Part shown: piece after piece, positions 1 to 9,958 of the stretch
Layout: the number at the start of each line of letters is the position of its first letter
Numbering within the stretch: position 1 is the first letter of the stretch
NCBI RefSeq assembly: GCF_000429325.1
Contig: NZ_AUBQ01000006.1
Location: 248,001-312,000, forward strand
Origin: Fundidesulfovibrio putealis DSM 16056
GTDB taxonomy: Bacteria > Desulfobacterota > Desulfovibrionia > Desulfovibrionales > Desulfovibrionaceae
DNA: 64,000 bases
Direction of reading: 5' to 3'
Notes under the pieces: model-generated
Databases searched by the model: none
The model's input: the letters and a program-made list of their open reading frames with translations, nothing else
What the model was told of the DNA's origin: nothing
Made by a program: the position numbers and the translations under genes

Positions 1-1306
<1,306 letters not shown>

Positions 1307-1340
1307 ATGTTCGATTCTCCTTGAGGAGTGATTTGTACAA

Positions 1341-1658
1341 TCAGACGAGGCGTTCCAGCTCGCGCACGCGCTTTTCCAGAAACTCCACGCGCTCCACGAG
1401 GTCCACGATGATGGATGCTCCCACTGCCGAAATATCCAGGTCGTGGCAGAGGCGCGACAGCTTCTTGACCCGGTACACGTCGCGGTGCCTGAACAGGTAC
1501 TCGCTGCCGTGGGTCTGTTGCGGCGCGAGCCAGCCGAGTTCGATCAACTCCCCCACGAAGGAGGGGTGCAGACCGGTCAGTTCCATGAACTGGGTCCAGG
1601 CGATCAGTTGGGACTTCACGGGAAGTTCCGAGCTTGTGAAGACGGATATCTCAACCAT
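1341..1658 (-). CDS. cbpM: CbpM-type chaperone modulator (MerR-like fold)
   Basis: 105 residues. The order of elements ([20 protein letters not shown], then a [17 protein letters not shown] stretch, then a C-terminal coiled coil [15 protein letters not shown]) fits the CbpM/MerR-like family that binds the J-domain of CbpA and limits its co-chaperone activity. The ATG at 1658 follows GGAGG. It sits 99 bp after a CbpA-type DnaJ gene and 34 bp before clpB, the arrangement in which CbpM usually occurs. Identification rests on context plus general sequence character; a MerR-family DNA-binding role is the alternative. Confidence 0.8.
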   Translation of the reverse strand: MVEISVFTSSELPVKSQLIAWTQFMELTGLHPSFVGELIELGWLAPQQTHGSEYLFRHRDVYRVKKLSRLCHDLDISAVGASIIVDLVERVEFLEKRVRELERLV

Positions 1659-1757
1659 GAGGCCTCCGAATGCTCGTGCGGCGTTACGGAATGTGATCCT
1701 GTACGGCTTCTCGACCCTTTGCCATTCGCTGAAACCGCGCGCGTGCCGTTCAATTGC

Positions 1758-2738
1758 CTAATGATGCGCGCGCGGGTCGAAGGTGGAGTTCTTGGCCAGC
1801 TTCTCCCACTGGGCGCGCTCCTTGTCGGTGATGTCTTTGGGCACCTGGATCATGACGCGCACCAACTGGTCGCCGCGTCCGGCCTTGCCGTTCAGGCCCT
1901 TGCCCCGGATGCGCAGCTTGCGCCCCGAGCCTATCCCGGCCGGGATGGTCAGGTCGATTTCTCCGTCCAGGGTCGGCACCCGAAGCGTCGCGCCAAGCAC
2001 CGCCTCCCAGGGGGCCACGGGCAGGTCCACCACCACGTTTACGTCCTCGAGCTTGAAGCGCGAGTGCGGGCGGATCATCACCTTGAGGTACAGGTCGCCG
2101 GTTGGGCCGCCGCCAGCCCCCGGATAGCCCTGGCCGGCCAGGCGGATCTTCGCGCCGTCGCGCACGCCAGCCGGGATGTTCACCGAGAGCGTCTTGGGCT
2201 TCAGGTAGGGGTGTCCGTCGGGGCTTATGGCCTCCTCCTGCAAGGTGACGGACTTGGAGCCGCCCAGGTAGGCTTCCTCCAGGGTGAGTTCCAGGGAGGC
2301 TTCCACGTCCTGTCCGCGCTGGGGACGGCGCTGATAGCCGCCTCCGCCGAAGCTCTGTCCTCCGAAGCCCCCACCGCCGAAGCTCTGGCCGCCAAAACCG
2401 CCCATGCCGCCCGACGCGCCGAAGATCGTCTGGAAGAAGTCCGAGAAGTCTGCGCCACCGCCGCCGAAGTTGCGGAAGTTCTCGCGGCCCGGAGGCGGCT
2501 GGAAGTTCTGTCCGTGCTGCCAGTTAGGCCCCAGGGTGTCGTACATCTTGCGCTTTTCAGGGTCGCGCAGCACTTCGTAGGCCTCGTTGATGTCCTTGAA
2601 TTTGCCCTCGGCGGTGCAGTCCCCAGGGTTCAGGTCCGGGTGGCAGGTGCGGGCCAGCTTTTTGAAAGCCTTGGATATCTCGTCCTGCGAGGCGGAACGG
2701 GAGACCCCCAGGAGTTTGTAGTAATCTTTGTATTCCAC
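1758..2738 (-). CDS. cbpA: CbpA-type DnaJ co-chaperone without zinc finger
   Basis: J-domain co-chaperone that stimulates the DnaK ATPase. The J-domain occupies residues 1-70 (VEYKDYYKLLGVSR start, HPD motif in ARTCHPDLNPGD). A Gly/Phe-rich linker follows (FGGGGADFSDFF, repeated GGFGGQSFGGGG) and then the two C-terminal beta-sandwich domains. There are no CxxCxGxG repeats, so it is CbpA-type rather than DnaJ proper. The start chosen is GTG at 2738, preceded by AAAGGA with 7 bases between. An ATG at 2777 would extend it by 13 residues but lies about at the predicted transcription start, so it is rejected. First gene of the chaperone operon. Confidence 0.93.
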   Translation of the reverse strand: MEYKDYYKLLGVSRSASQDEISKAFKKLARTCHPDLNPGDCTAEGKFKDINEAYEVLRDPEKRKMYDTLGPNWQHGQNFQPPPGRENFRNFGGGGADFSDFFQTIFGASGGMGGFGGQSFGGGGFGGQSFGGGGYQRRPQRGQDVEASLELTLEEAYLGGSKSVTLQEEAISPDGHPYLKPKTLSVNIPAGVRDGAKIRLAGQGYPGAGGGPTGDLYLKVMIRPHSRFKLEDVNVVVDLPVAPWEAVLGATLRVPTLDGEIDLTIPAGIGSGRKLRIRGKGLNGKAGRGDQLVRVMIQVPKDITDKERAQWEKLAKNSTFDPRAHH

Positions 2739-2783
2739 GTGGTTATCCTTTGGCAGGGAGCGTTCATGCCGTGGCAAGTTTAC

Positions 2784-2811
2784 ATAATAAGGAGCAAGGC
2801 GATTCCGTCAA
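2784..2811 (-). promoter_or_regulatory. Sigma-70-type promoter of cbpA-cbpM-clpB
   Basis: Read on the minus strand: TTGACG (2811-2806), a 16-base spacer, then TATTAT (2789-2784). Transcription would start near 2776, leaving about 38 nt of leader before the GTG of cbpA. No CIRCE inverted repeat or clear sigma-32 element was seen. Confidence 0.6.
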
Positions 2812-2929
2812 GTACCTGAAACAAAAAGGCACGGCGGATTTCACCTCCAGGCTATACACGAGTCAAAGGGGGGAATCCAGAGTGGGATGGCGCGTTGCAA
2901 TCCGCGCCGAGGCAGGCTAGCACCGGGGC

Positions 2930-3652
2930 ATGACCAAGACCAAGGACTCGTTCAACAATCCGTTCGATCAGCTCAAGGGCTTGAAGCTCAAGAAGAAAGA
3001 GAAGCCCAAGCCCGTCGTCCCTCCCAAGCCTGCCGCTCCCAAAGACGCGCCGGTGGCGCAACCCGACGAGGAGGACCTCTTCAGGCTGGCCATGTCGGGC
3101 GTGGACCGCATGGGCAAGGCCCAGGCCGGGCGTCAGATCGCCGAGGTGGCCAAGCCCGCGCAGCCGGTGGCCAAGGTGGACCCCGACGAGCAGGCCCGGT
3201 CCATGCTGCGCGACCTGGTGTCGGGCAAGGTGGAGTTCGAGCTGGAATTCACGGATGAGTTCGTCCAGGGCTTCGTCATAGGCATCGACCAGAAGATTTT
3301 CCGCCAGCTGAAAGCCGGACAACTGAGCCCGGAGGCCCACCTGGACCTGCACGGCCTGAACGCGGAGCAGGCCTACGAGTCGCTCTTGTTCTTCATGCGC
3401 GACGCCTACTATCAGGGCAAGCGCTGCATCCTGCTGATACCTGGGCGCGGCATCAATTCGCCGGGGGGCATGCCGGTGCTCAAGCAGGAGCTGAAATCCT
3501 GGCTGACGCGCGATCCACTCAAACGCGTGGTGCTGGGGTTCTCCACGGCCCAGCCGAGACACGGCGGGGCCGGGGCCATCTACGTGCTGCTCCGGCAGCG
3601 CAAAAAGACCGAAGGCAAGATCAAGTGGGAGAACTTGTGGGGGGATGATTAG
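2930..3652 (+). CDS. Smr-domain protein (putative nuclease)
   Basis: 240 residues. The N-terminal ~130 residues are charged and Lys/Pro-rich (KKKEKPKPVVPPKPAAPK). The C-terminal ~90 residues form an Smr domain: LDLHGLNAEQAYESLLFFM, then ILLIPGRGINSPGG (the domain's conserved G-x-G-x-x-S loop) and a final AIYVLLRQRKK. Smr domains occur in MutS2 and in stand-alone proteins with DNA-nicking or RNA-cleaving activity. The LDLHG motif is intact, so an active domain is plausible, but the substrate is unknown. It is divergent from cbpA. Its stop codon lies in the loop of a long hairpin (3632-3665). Confidence 0.85.
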   Translation: MTKTKDSFNNPFDQLKGLKLKKKEKPKPVVPPKPAAPKDAPVAQPDEEDLFRLAMSGVDRMGKAQAGRQIAEVAKPAQPVAKVDPDEQARSMLRDLVSGKVEFELEFTDEFVQGFVIGIDQKIFRQLKAGQLSPEAHLDLHGLNAEQAYESLLFFMRDAYYQGKRCILLIPGRGINSPGGMPVLKQELKSWLTRDPLKRVVLGFSTAQPRHGGAGAIYVLLRQRKKTEGKIKWENLWGDD

Positions 3653-3665
3653 CCCCCCACAAGTT
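3632..3665. terminator. 13-bp perfect hairpin spanning the Smr stop codon
   Basis: AACTTGTGGGGGG (3632-3644) pairs with CCCCCCACAAGTT (3653-3665). The 8-base loop contains the TAG stop of the Smr gene. Neither strand shows a good U-tract. It lies between two convergent genes, so it may act as a transcript-end barrier for both. Confidence 0.5.
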
Positions 3666-3682
3666 CGTGGTTGTGTGATCCG

Positions 3683-4789
3683 TCAGGTGTTTTTGTATAG
3701 ATCAAGCAATATGACGCTCACTGGTTTGGAGTACGAGCTGAATTTCGTGAAGTTGTTTATGTTGCGTTCCTGAACGACGGTCCCGTCCTGACGTTTTATA
3801 GTGAGTTTTGCATTGGACGGAGGCGGACCATTGGCGTGAACTATTTCAAAATCCCCTTTGAGCGCTTCACTGGAAATCCTCATGATTTCCTTCCCGGACA
3901 TTGGTTGTTTGTAGAATTCTCCGAACGACGTTGATGGATTTCCATAAAACAGTGACTCGTTGCCCCTGGTGATTTTCAGGTCCAGGTCGCAGCCCCGATT
4001 GTCCCAGGATAGTTCGACCATGACATATCCTGTCAGCTTTTCTACCGAAACCATGGAGGGGGGCGTGTTGTCCGGTTCTATTTTCCTCCTGCAATTGTTC
4101 TCTCTGTCGCTGATCGCAAGGTTGCCTATCTTCGAGAAAGACTGACGGCTAGAAGACGTCTGCCCGATAGTCGATCCTGTGAATTGGGCATAATCATCCC
4201 ATAATTTGCTTTTGGCAGTCAGGTGGTCGTGCTTGTCAATGTTGTCCAGGTCAATGGTGTTCACCATTATGCCACATAATTTCGCCCTGAGGGTGTTAGG
4301 CAGGTGGTGGAGGGAGTTGGGATTGGAGAAGTCCGATGCTTTGGTAGCGAGCAAGGGGTTGGACATATTCAGCATTGTGACAATGATGTTCTTGCTGTCG
4401 CTAGTCTGGATATAATCCGAAAGAGTCATCGTGAGCGAGTACAAGCTGACTTGCTTGGCACTCTGCTGCTCTCTCGCGTCGCGTATGATTTTGTTCCATT
4501 CTGCTGAAATGACCTGGTTGCGAATGGAGTCGTTGAGGTCCGTGAGGGTGTCTGGGAATACGATCCTGCCCGAAGGGGATTTTTGCGATGCTCCAAATAC
4601 CGTGATGATGTCGCCAATCACTGGTTTGGAATTTAAAAAATCCAGGATGTACTTCATTGACGGATCTTCTCCGTCTCGGGATGTCGCCTTTTCGTTGTAT
4701 ATGAAGATGTATTCTGTTCCAGCCGAAGCAGAGCCTTGCAACGCAATTATGAGGGCAAGTAGGATTGGGAATACTCGAGTTGCCATCAT
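3683..4789 (-). CDS. Exported protein of unknown function with DUF2135/YfaP-like C-terminal beta-sandwich
   Basis: 368 residues with a clear signal peptide (VFPILLALIIALQGSASAG). The following region (TEYIFIYNEKATSRDGEDPS, later NIIVTMLNMSN) has the alternating strand/helix look of a VWA-like fold but no convincing MIDAS. The last ~130 residues (VMVELSWDNRGCDLDLKITR) resemble the W-D-x-x-x-x-DLDL signature of YfaP/DUF2135-type beta-sandwiches. AGGAG precedes the ATG, which overlaps the stop of the upstream membrane-protein gene by 4 bp, so the two are co-translated. Base composition is distinctly AT-rich beside the GC-rich neighbours, suggesting acquisition. Exported location is well supported; function is unknown. 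Confidence 0.75.
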   Translation of the reverse strand: MMATRVFPILLALIIALQGSASAGTEYIFIYNEKATSRDGEDPSMKYILDFLNSKPVIGDIITVFGASQKSPSGRIVFPDTLTDLNDSIRNQVISAEWNKIIRDAREQQSAKQVSLYSLTMTLSDYIQTSDSKNIIVTMLNMSNPLLATKASDFSNPNSLHHLPNTLRAKLCGIMVNTIDLDNIDKHDHLTAKSKLWDDYAQFTGSTIGQTSSSRQSFSKIGNLAISDRENNCRRKIEPDNTPPSMVSVEKLTGYVMVELSWDNRGCDLDLKITRGNESLFYGNPSTSFGEFYKQPMSGKEIMRISSEALKGDFEIVHANGPPPSNAKLTIKRQDGTVVQERNINNFTKFSSYSKPVSVILLDLYKNT

Positions 4790-5772
4790 GATTTTACTCC
4801 TGCTTTGAGTGAGATGAAAGCCTTGCTGAGTTCTGCGTCTGCACGTTGGACATAGTTTTCAAGGCCTATGGAGGCCACTTCGTTGATGGTCGATTTGAGC
4901 TTAACCGCTTTTTCGTATGCGCTGACACGTTTGAAAAGCATGTCGAGAGCTTGACGGTTGTCGATGTATTCTGGATTTTCCATCTCAGGTTTACCGTGTT
5001 CCTTGATGATTTGGGCCAAGGATTTCGCGAACAGCATTGCCGTGCTCATTTCTGAGAGAATAATTGATGCAGATGTGAATATTTTCAGCGTTCCCTTGCC
5101 TATGACGGGGGCTGCGGATGCACCTAGTATTGGAAGGTTTTCCGGCTGGCCGAATGATGAGAGTAGCAGCGCTGTAATGGCTGTTAGTATGGATATAAGT
5201 GCTACGATTGCTGCAATTGTTGTTGTCAATCTGCTGTATTTTTTTAATTCATCCAGATATAATTCGGCAAACTTATACCCTGTCACTGAGATTGACATTA
5301 CTATGCAGAAAAGATATGTGACAATTTTGTTTTGTTGGGCGAAAATAGAGTTTGCTATGAGTATTGATGGAAAGTTTATGAAGCTTAATCCCACGATAAT
5401 GATGAGTAATAGTACTATTAGCGAGGCAGATAGCTTCGATTTCTTGGTCCAAGGCTTACCATCAGATTCTGGATCTTGAATTTTTTTTGGAAGTTGCTTC
5501 AGGATCGAAGCAATGTTCTTGATCATGGAATCGATCTGTTCCTTCTCGCTGAGATAATCGCTGATCAATGCATCAATCTTGTTTGTCGCGAGCCTGATGT
5601 CTTGCTCCCATAAAGATTTGTGATACTTGTAGATCTCGTCTCTGATTCGTAGAGGAACGCTTTCCTCGTCAGAGCAATGGCCGATAATAATATCAGTAAT
5701 ATACTTTTCGTCCGGGGTTTTCTGTTCAGTGATGGTTCGTACGTTTTTTTCAATTTCGGATATATCGAACAT
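4786..5772 (-). CDS. Multi-spanning membrane protein of unknown function, partner of the 3683-4789 gene
   Basis: 328 residues. About 110 charged, helical residues come first. Four probable membrane segments follow (LIVLLLIIIVGLSFINF; KIVTYLFCIVMSISVTG; TIAAIVALISILTAITALLL; and a weaker LKIFTSASIILSEMSTAMLF). A helical cytoplasmic tail ends the protein. The start is the second ATG (5772), because AAGGAG lies 9 bases before it; the first ATG, at 5781, abuts the Shine-Dalgarno. First gene of a two-gene, low-GC unit separated from the gene upstream on the same strand by the terminator at 5893-5916. No family recognised. Confidence 0.75.
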   Translation of the reverse strand: MFDISEIEKNVRTITEQKTPDEKYITDIIIGHCSDEESVPLRIRDEIYKYHKSLWEQDIRLATNKIDALISDYLSEKEQIDSMIKNIASILKQLPKKIQDPESDGKPWTKKSKLSASLIVLLLIIIVGLSFINFPSILIANSIFAQQNKIVTYLFCIVMSISVTGYKFAELYLDELKKYSRLTTTIAAIVALISILTAITALLLSSFGQPENLPILGASAAPVIGKGTLKIFTSASIILSEMSTAMLFAKSLAQIIKEHGKPEMENPEYIDNRQALDMLFKRVSAYEKAVKLKSTINEVASIGLENYVQRADAELSKAFISLKAGVKS

Positions 5773-5892
5773 GAGTCGCATCTCCTTTTCGAGGTTGATG
5801 CACCGCGTGCGATATTTTTGTCAACAGGCTTTTATAGTTTTACGATTATATATCGCGTTGTGCAAGGGCTGACTGTGCCCTCGAATAGAAAA

Positions 5893-5916
5893 GGACGCTC
5901 CGTCGCCGGAGCGTCC
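5893..5916 (-). terminator. Rho-independent terminator of the DUF115 gene
   Basis: GGACGCTCC and GGAGCGTCC (9 bp) enclose a 6-base loop. On the minus strand the stem is followed by TTTTCTATT. It lies 30 bp beyond the stop of the gene ending at 5946. Confidence 0.8.
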
Positions 5917-5945
5917 TTTGAGTCATATCAATTCTCCTCGTCCTT

Positions 5946-7733
5946 TCAGGCCGCCGCTTCCCGCCTCTCAATCCCTTCCGGCCCCAGGGCCAGATCCACC
6001 TGCTTCACCTTGGCCAGGGACCGCTTCAGGATATCGCGATACTCCTTCATGTCGGTGGGGCCGTATTTGGCCTTCAGGTTCACCATGGCCGCCATGTCCA
6101 TGACCTCGTTGTACAGGTAGGGCAGATAGAGCGGGTCCTGCTTGAGGAAGTGCAGCACGTTGTTCAGGAGCTGCCTGATCTCACCCTGGTGCTTGCCCGG
6201 CTTCTTCAGGAGCTTCTCGAAGCGCTTGGTGGCGTTTCGAAGCGACATGTTCCATGTGGCGTGCCGGGGCTGATAGACCGGGCGCACCCGTTGGCGGTTG
6301 GCGCGGCGAAGCGCATCCAGGAAGCGTTCGCGCGCCCCGGGCTGCGAGGCCAGAAGCCCCTGCTGATGGCACTCCTCCACGTCCACCACGCGGCTGCCTT
6401 CGATCTCCACTCCGCCGCCGTAAATGTTGTAGACGGGCACCTCAGCCTTGCGCAGGTCCTTCTCCAGGTCGCGCTTGGCCGAGAGGTAGCCCACGTTGGA
6501 GTAGATGGTCTTGCCCCACAGGTTGGTCATCTGCACGTCGCGGTTGGGGTCGAAGCTCTGCACATTCTGGTGCGCGTGGTGGCCCGGCGCGTGCGTGCGC
6601 TCCGCTGGCCAGGAGAAGTCCTGCCCGGCCAGGAGGATGCGGCTCACGCCCGCCCATGAGAGAAACCGCGCCAGTGTGACGCCCACGTTGCCGCCCGCGT
6701 CCAGCACCAACTCGTGCTCCTGGAACACGTAGGTGCCGATGCCGCCCATGGTCCACAGGGGGATCTTGGGGCCGGGATAGCGCTGCACGACCTCCGGATT
6801 GAGCTTGGTGGAGTAGATGAGCGGCAGGTCACTGAGCCAGGACATGTCCTGAATGTTGTCGTAGAGGCGCATCATATTTGCGCGAAAGTCGATGGCCAGG
6901 CAGAAGTCTGGCTTGAGGCCCACGCGCTCAAGCGCGGGCAGGGTCTGGAGCGCCGAGGCGTAGAGGGCGTGGCCTGGACGTTTTGCCAAAAGCGGGCCCA
7001 TGTCCGCAAGGGACGGACCCGCGCCCAGGATCACCGCCGTGACGCCCTGGGCCATGCCTTTCATGGGCAGGAGGCTCCCGTTGTCCATGGCGTCCGCGTA
7101 GTTTTTGAGCTCGTTTCCGACCATGACCTCCTGCTTCAGGCGAAGCGTGGCCAGCTCAACGGAGAAGTTTTCCAGTTTGCCACGGGTGAGGTGGCTCAAC
7201 TGGGCGTATTCCGGCCCGATCTGCTGCGAGGCAAGGTCGTTTCGCAGATGGATGTTGCCGTACACCAGATTGAGGTCCAGGCGCTGTATGGCGGCTTCCA
7301 CCTGGTCGTGGCTGGGAACGATGAACCGCAGCTTGCCCGCCTCGATGAAGGGGCGGTAGTCGGTCTGGCCCAGGCAGGCCAGGAGCATGTCGGGGCGCGG
7401 CTCGATCACCAGCACCTTGTGGGTGTTGGGCGTGCCGGTGAGCACGTGGTTCAACCCATACCCCAGGTTCGCGCCGACGATGACCGTGGCGTCGCGCTCC
7501 GGCTGCTTCAGAACGCGCCATTCGTCGTAGAGTACCGGCAAGGGCGGGCACTTCTCGAAAACCCCGCCGCCGTCTTCCATGCGCCAGTCCAGAAGGCCCA
7601 TGTGGTTGACGAAAACTCGCGAGAGCGCGCCCTCGATATCCTTGGCCGCGTGAGCCAGCCAGGTCGCCACCGGCTCCTTGCGGGCTGCCAGGGATTCCAG
7701 GTTGGCGGTGAGGTATTGGTGCAGGTTGATCAT
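5946..7733 (-). CDS. Motility-associated factor glycosyltransferase family protein (DUF115/MptE-like)
   Basis: 595 residues. The MptE-like DUF115 core is recognisable from GVTAVILGAGPSLADMGPLL (about residue 230) through the ALYASALQTLPALERVGLKPD and FCLAIDF stretch to ILLAGQDFSWPAERTHAPGH. The N-terminal region has a second nucleotide-binding-like motif (ATVIVGANLGYGLNHVL). Proteins of this family occur in flagellin and surface glycosylation loci of Campylobacter, Helicobacter and Desulfovibrio, where Maf proteins transfer nonulosonic acids. The enzyme activity here is inferred from the family only. Its 3' end carries the terminator at 5893-5916, and a GT2 glycosyltransferase lies two genes upstream. 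Confidence 0.85.
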   Translation of the reverse strand: MINLHQYLTANLESLAARKEPVATWLAHAAKDIEGALSRVFVNHMGLLDWRMEDGGGVFEKCPPLPVLYDEWRVLKQPERDATVIVGANLGYGLNHVLTGTPNTHKVLVIEPRPDMLLACLGQTDYRPFIEAGKLRFIVPSHDQVEAAIQRLDLNLVYGNIHLRNDLASQQIGPEYAQLSHLTRGKLENFSVELATLRLKQEVMVGNELKNYADAMDNGSLLPMKGMAQGVTAVILGAGPSLADMGPLLAKRPGHALYASALQTLPALERVGLKPDFCLAIDFRANMMRLYDNIQDMSWLSDLPLIYSTKLNPEVVQRYPGPKIPLWTMGGIGTYVFQEHELVLDAGGNVGVTLARFLSWAGVSRILLAGQDFSWPAERTHAPGHHAHQNVQSFDPNRDVQMTNLWGKTIYSNVGYLSAKRDLEKDLRKAEVPVYNIYGGGVEIEGSRVVDVEECHQQGLLASQPGARERFLDALRRANRQRVRPVYQPRHATWNMSLRNATKRFEKLLKKPGKHQGEIRQLLNNVLHFLKQDPLYLPYLYNEVMDMAAMVNLKAKYGPTDMKEYRDILKRSLAKVKQVDLALGPEGIERREAAA

Positions 7734-8070
7734 GGCGCATGGCTAGCAAATATCCTGCCAGATGCGCCTGCACGGACGACGGGTCGGAGGTTACTGATAA
7801 TACGAAATATAATGAGGCCTGAGCTCGCGTTGTGTCCGCAAGGTCCGACCGGAGCGACAAAGATACGGCGCGTATCCGGCGCAAATCCGGCGCACATCGG
7901 GCCTGGCGTCAAAGTGGTGGCGGCAGGCGCAGAAAGGGCGGCCGGACCTTCACGGCACGGCCGCCCTTGACGGACGTAATCACTCGACTTGGTCACTACT
8001 CATGATGATGCGGGGAATCCCACGTGCTGCGGCATTGTCCCGGTCATGTCCGGCAGCCGGGCGGAAAGGC
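7734..8070. other. Intergenic stretch between the DUF115 gene and dnaA
   Basis: Holds the hairpin at 7934-7968 behind dnaA and an AT-rich patch around 7793-7815 that could contain the promoter of the DUF115 gene. No credible reading frame; an 88-codon minus-strand frame here has no ribosome binding site and no family character. Confidence 0.5.
7934..7968 (-). terminator. Hairpin downstream of dnaA
   Basis: AAGGGCGGCCG (7934-7944) pairs perfectly with CGGCCGCCCTT (7958-7968). On the minus strand it is followed only by TCTGC, so the U-tract is poor. It lies about 100 bp beyond the dnaA stop. Confidence 0.5.
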
Positions 8071-9435
8071 TTAATGAGCCAGCCGGTCTATGGCTGATTC
8101 GATCTGGCGTCCCAGCGGGGTCTGAAGGCTCAGCTGACGCTCCACGGCGGTGATGCCCTTGACCACGGTGGAGTGGCGGCGGTTGAAGCGGTCGCCGATG
8201 TCGTGCAGCGAAAGCTCGGTGTGCTGGCGGGCCAGGAAGAAGGCCGTGTTGCGGGCGATGACGTACTGGCGCTTGCGGCTTTTGGAGGTCAGGTGCTCGG
8301 CCTTGATGTCGTAGACCGAACAGACGTAGTCCACGATCTGGTCCAGGCCAAGGGAGGGCTGCTCCAGGTCGTAGTTCTGGAGGACGTCCCAGGCCATTTC
8401 CATGGAGATGGCCTGCCCCAGGATGCGGGCCTTGAGGGCCAGGTTCTGCAGGCAGGATTCCAGCTGGCGGATGTCGGTCCTGATGCGGTCGGCCAAAAGC
8501 CCCGCCACGTTGCCGGGCAGGAGCACCTGATGGCTGCGGGCCTTGCTCTCCAGGATGTTCAGGCGGGTTTTCAGGTCGGGGTGCTCGATGGTGGCCATGA
8601 ACCCGGCGCACAGCCTGGAGGCCAGCTGGTTGTCCAGGCCGGTGAGCTCCTTGGGCAGGAAGGAGCTGGTGAACACCACGCGGCAGCCCCTGGACTGGAG
8701 CGCGGAGAGGGTGTTCAGCAGTTCGTCCTGAAGCTTCAGCTTGCCCTGGAAGAAGTGGATGTCCTCCAGGATGAGCACGTCCACGTTTTCGCGGAACTGG
8801 GCCTTGAAGCGCTCCATCTCGCGGGTCTTGATGGAGAGGATCAGGCGGGAGGAAAACTCTTCCGCCGTGAGGTAAGCAACTTTAGGGGGGGCGGAGTCCG
8901 ACTCGGACAGGAAGTGGTTGCCCACGGCCTGGCTCAGGTGCGTCTTGCCCAGGCCCGGCCCGGCGCTGATGAAGAGCTGTCCGGCGGGCAGGGTCTCGCG
9001 GCACAGCCCCAGGGACGCCTCGTAGGCCAGGGCGTTGGAGGGCCCGACCACGAACTGGTCGAAGGAAAAACGGAACGGCGCAGGGGCTGCCTGGTCCGTG
9101 GTCTTGCGGCGCCTGGACTTCTGGGGCGCGCTGAGGACGCCCGCCTGGCCCCTCTGGCCGGTCTGGCCGGGCATGGCGATGAGCGGCGTTCTGGCTGGTG
9201 TTCCGGCGGTCACGATCAGGTTGGGGCTGTGTCCCATGACCTGCTTGGCCGCTTCGAGGATCTGGCCTGCAAGCCTGTCGCGCACCCAGGCGGCGACGAA
9301 CTCGTTGGGAGCGTGCAGGGTGAGGCCGCCATCCTCGAGAGTGGCGGTCAAAGGCTTGATCCAGACTTGATACAGACCGGGATTCAGGCTGCGTTCGAGG
9401 ATTTGTTGGATGTGTTTCCAGGTCGTGTTCGTCAT
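8071..9435 (-). CDS. dnaA: Chromosomal replication initiator DnaA
   Basis: AAA+ initiator that binds DnaA boxes and melts the origin. Domain I is recognisable at the N-terminus (TWKHIQQILERSLNPGLYQV). The variable domain II is Lys/Gln-rich. Domain III has Walker A (SAGPGLGKTHLSQ), a Walker B region written LILEDIHFF instead of the common LIDDIQF, and an arginine-finger region (NQLASRLCAG). Domain IV ends with DIGDRFNRRHSTVVKGI, a variant of the usual GGRDHTTV signature. By homology the start is ATG 9435. An ATG at 9462 would add 9 residues and also has only a weak Shine-Dalgarno. dnaN is not adjacent, which is unusual for the origin-linked copy. Confidence 0.93.
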   Translation of the reverse strand: MTNTTWKHIQQILERSLNPGLYQVWIKPLTATLEDGGLTLHAPNEFVAAWVRDRLAGQILEAAKQVMGHSPNLIVTAGTPARTPLIAMPGQTGQRGQAGVLSAPQKSRRRKTTDQAAPAPFRFSFDQFVVGPSNALAYEASLGLCRETLPAGQLFISAGPGLGKTHLSQAVGNHFLSESDSAPPKVAYLTAEEFSSRLILSIKTREMERFKAQFRENVDVLILEDIHFFQGKLKLQDELLNTLSALQSRGCRVVFTSSFLPKELTGLDNQLASRLCAGFMATIEHPDLKTRLNILESKARSHQVLLPGNVAGLLADRIRTDIRQLESCLQNLALKARILGQAISMEMAWDVLQNYDLEQPSLGLDQIVDYVCSVYDIKAEHLTSKSRKRQYVIARNTAFFLARQHTELSLHDIGDRFNRRHSTVVKGITAVERQLSLQTPLGRQIESAIDRLAH

Positions 9436-9471
9436 GTTGGGTGTGATGCGCCGGCGTGGCATTTTTCTCAA

Positions 9472-9958
9472 CCCGGCTGAGTGGCGGGAGCCGAACGGAG
9501 CCCGTCACTGGTTTTCCCAAACGTAAGTTCTTGTTATTGCGTGAGAGATGCGAAAACGACGGGGCCGTGTCAGCGAAGGCCAGGAGGCCGGGAAGCGGCA
9601 TGTGCTCAGGGATTTCACTGGGGCAAGCCGAATGTTATGCACAGCATCTTGGAAAGTTATTAACAGGGTCTGTTTTTGTTTATTCCCCATTCTTCACGAT
9701 TCATTTCTTTTTCTTTGGCTATTGTCAGGTTTTGCTAGCAATTTTTCTCTACTTTTGGGGTTGACAAGGTAGTTGTCATTTTTACCTGCGTGACCCGACG
9801 GATCCTGTCTTTTGGTAAGTGTTTTGAATTCTTTAATATGTCAAAAATACTGAAACTGATGCTTGAAATCGTGTCCGTCACGCAACCGGGAGCATGTCTT
9901 GAAAAATCCCTATTTCGCACGAATATGGGCGTTTTTTGAGGCGAAATCGCACAAGACC
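9472..9958. promoter_or_regulatory. AT-rich region upstream of dnaA with one DnaA box
   Basis: About 490 bp without a credible gene. It holds one consensus-type DnaA box, TTATGCACA at 9635-9643. A T-rich run follows at about 9660-9760. An inverted repeat TGACAA-N5-TTGTCA lies at 9762-9778. It could be a dnaA autoregulatory region or part of an origin. One consensus box is too few to call oriC with confidence. Confidence 0.45.

Noticed and set aside
2738-2929. CIRCE (HrcA) or sigma-32 promoter for the chaperone operon
   Set aside because: No GAGTGC-type inverted repeat and no good sigma-32 hexamers; a sigma-70-type promoter explains the start better.
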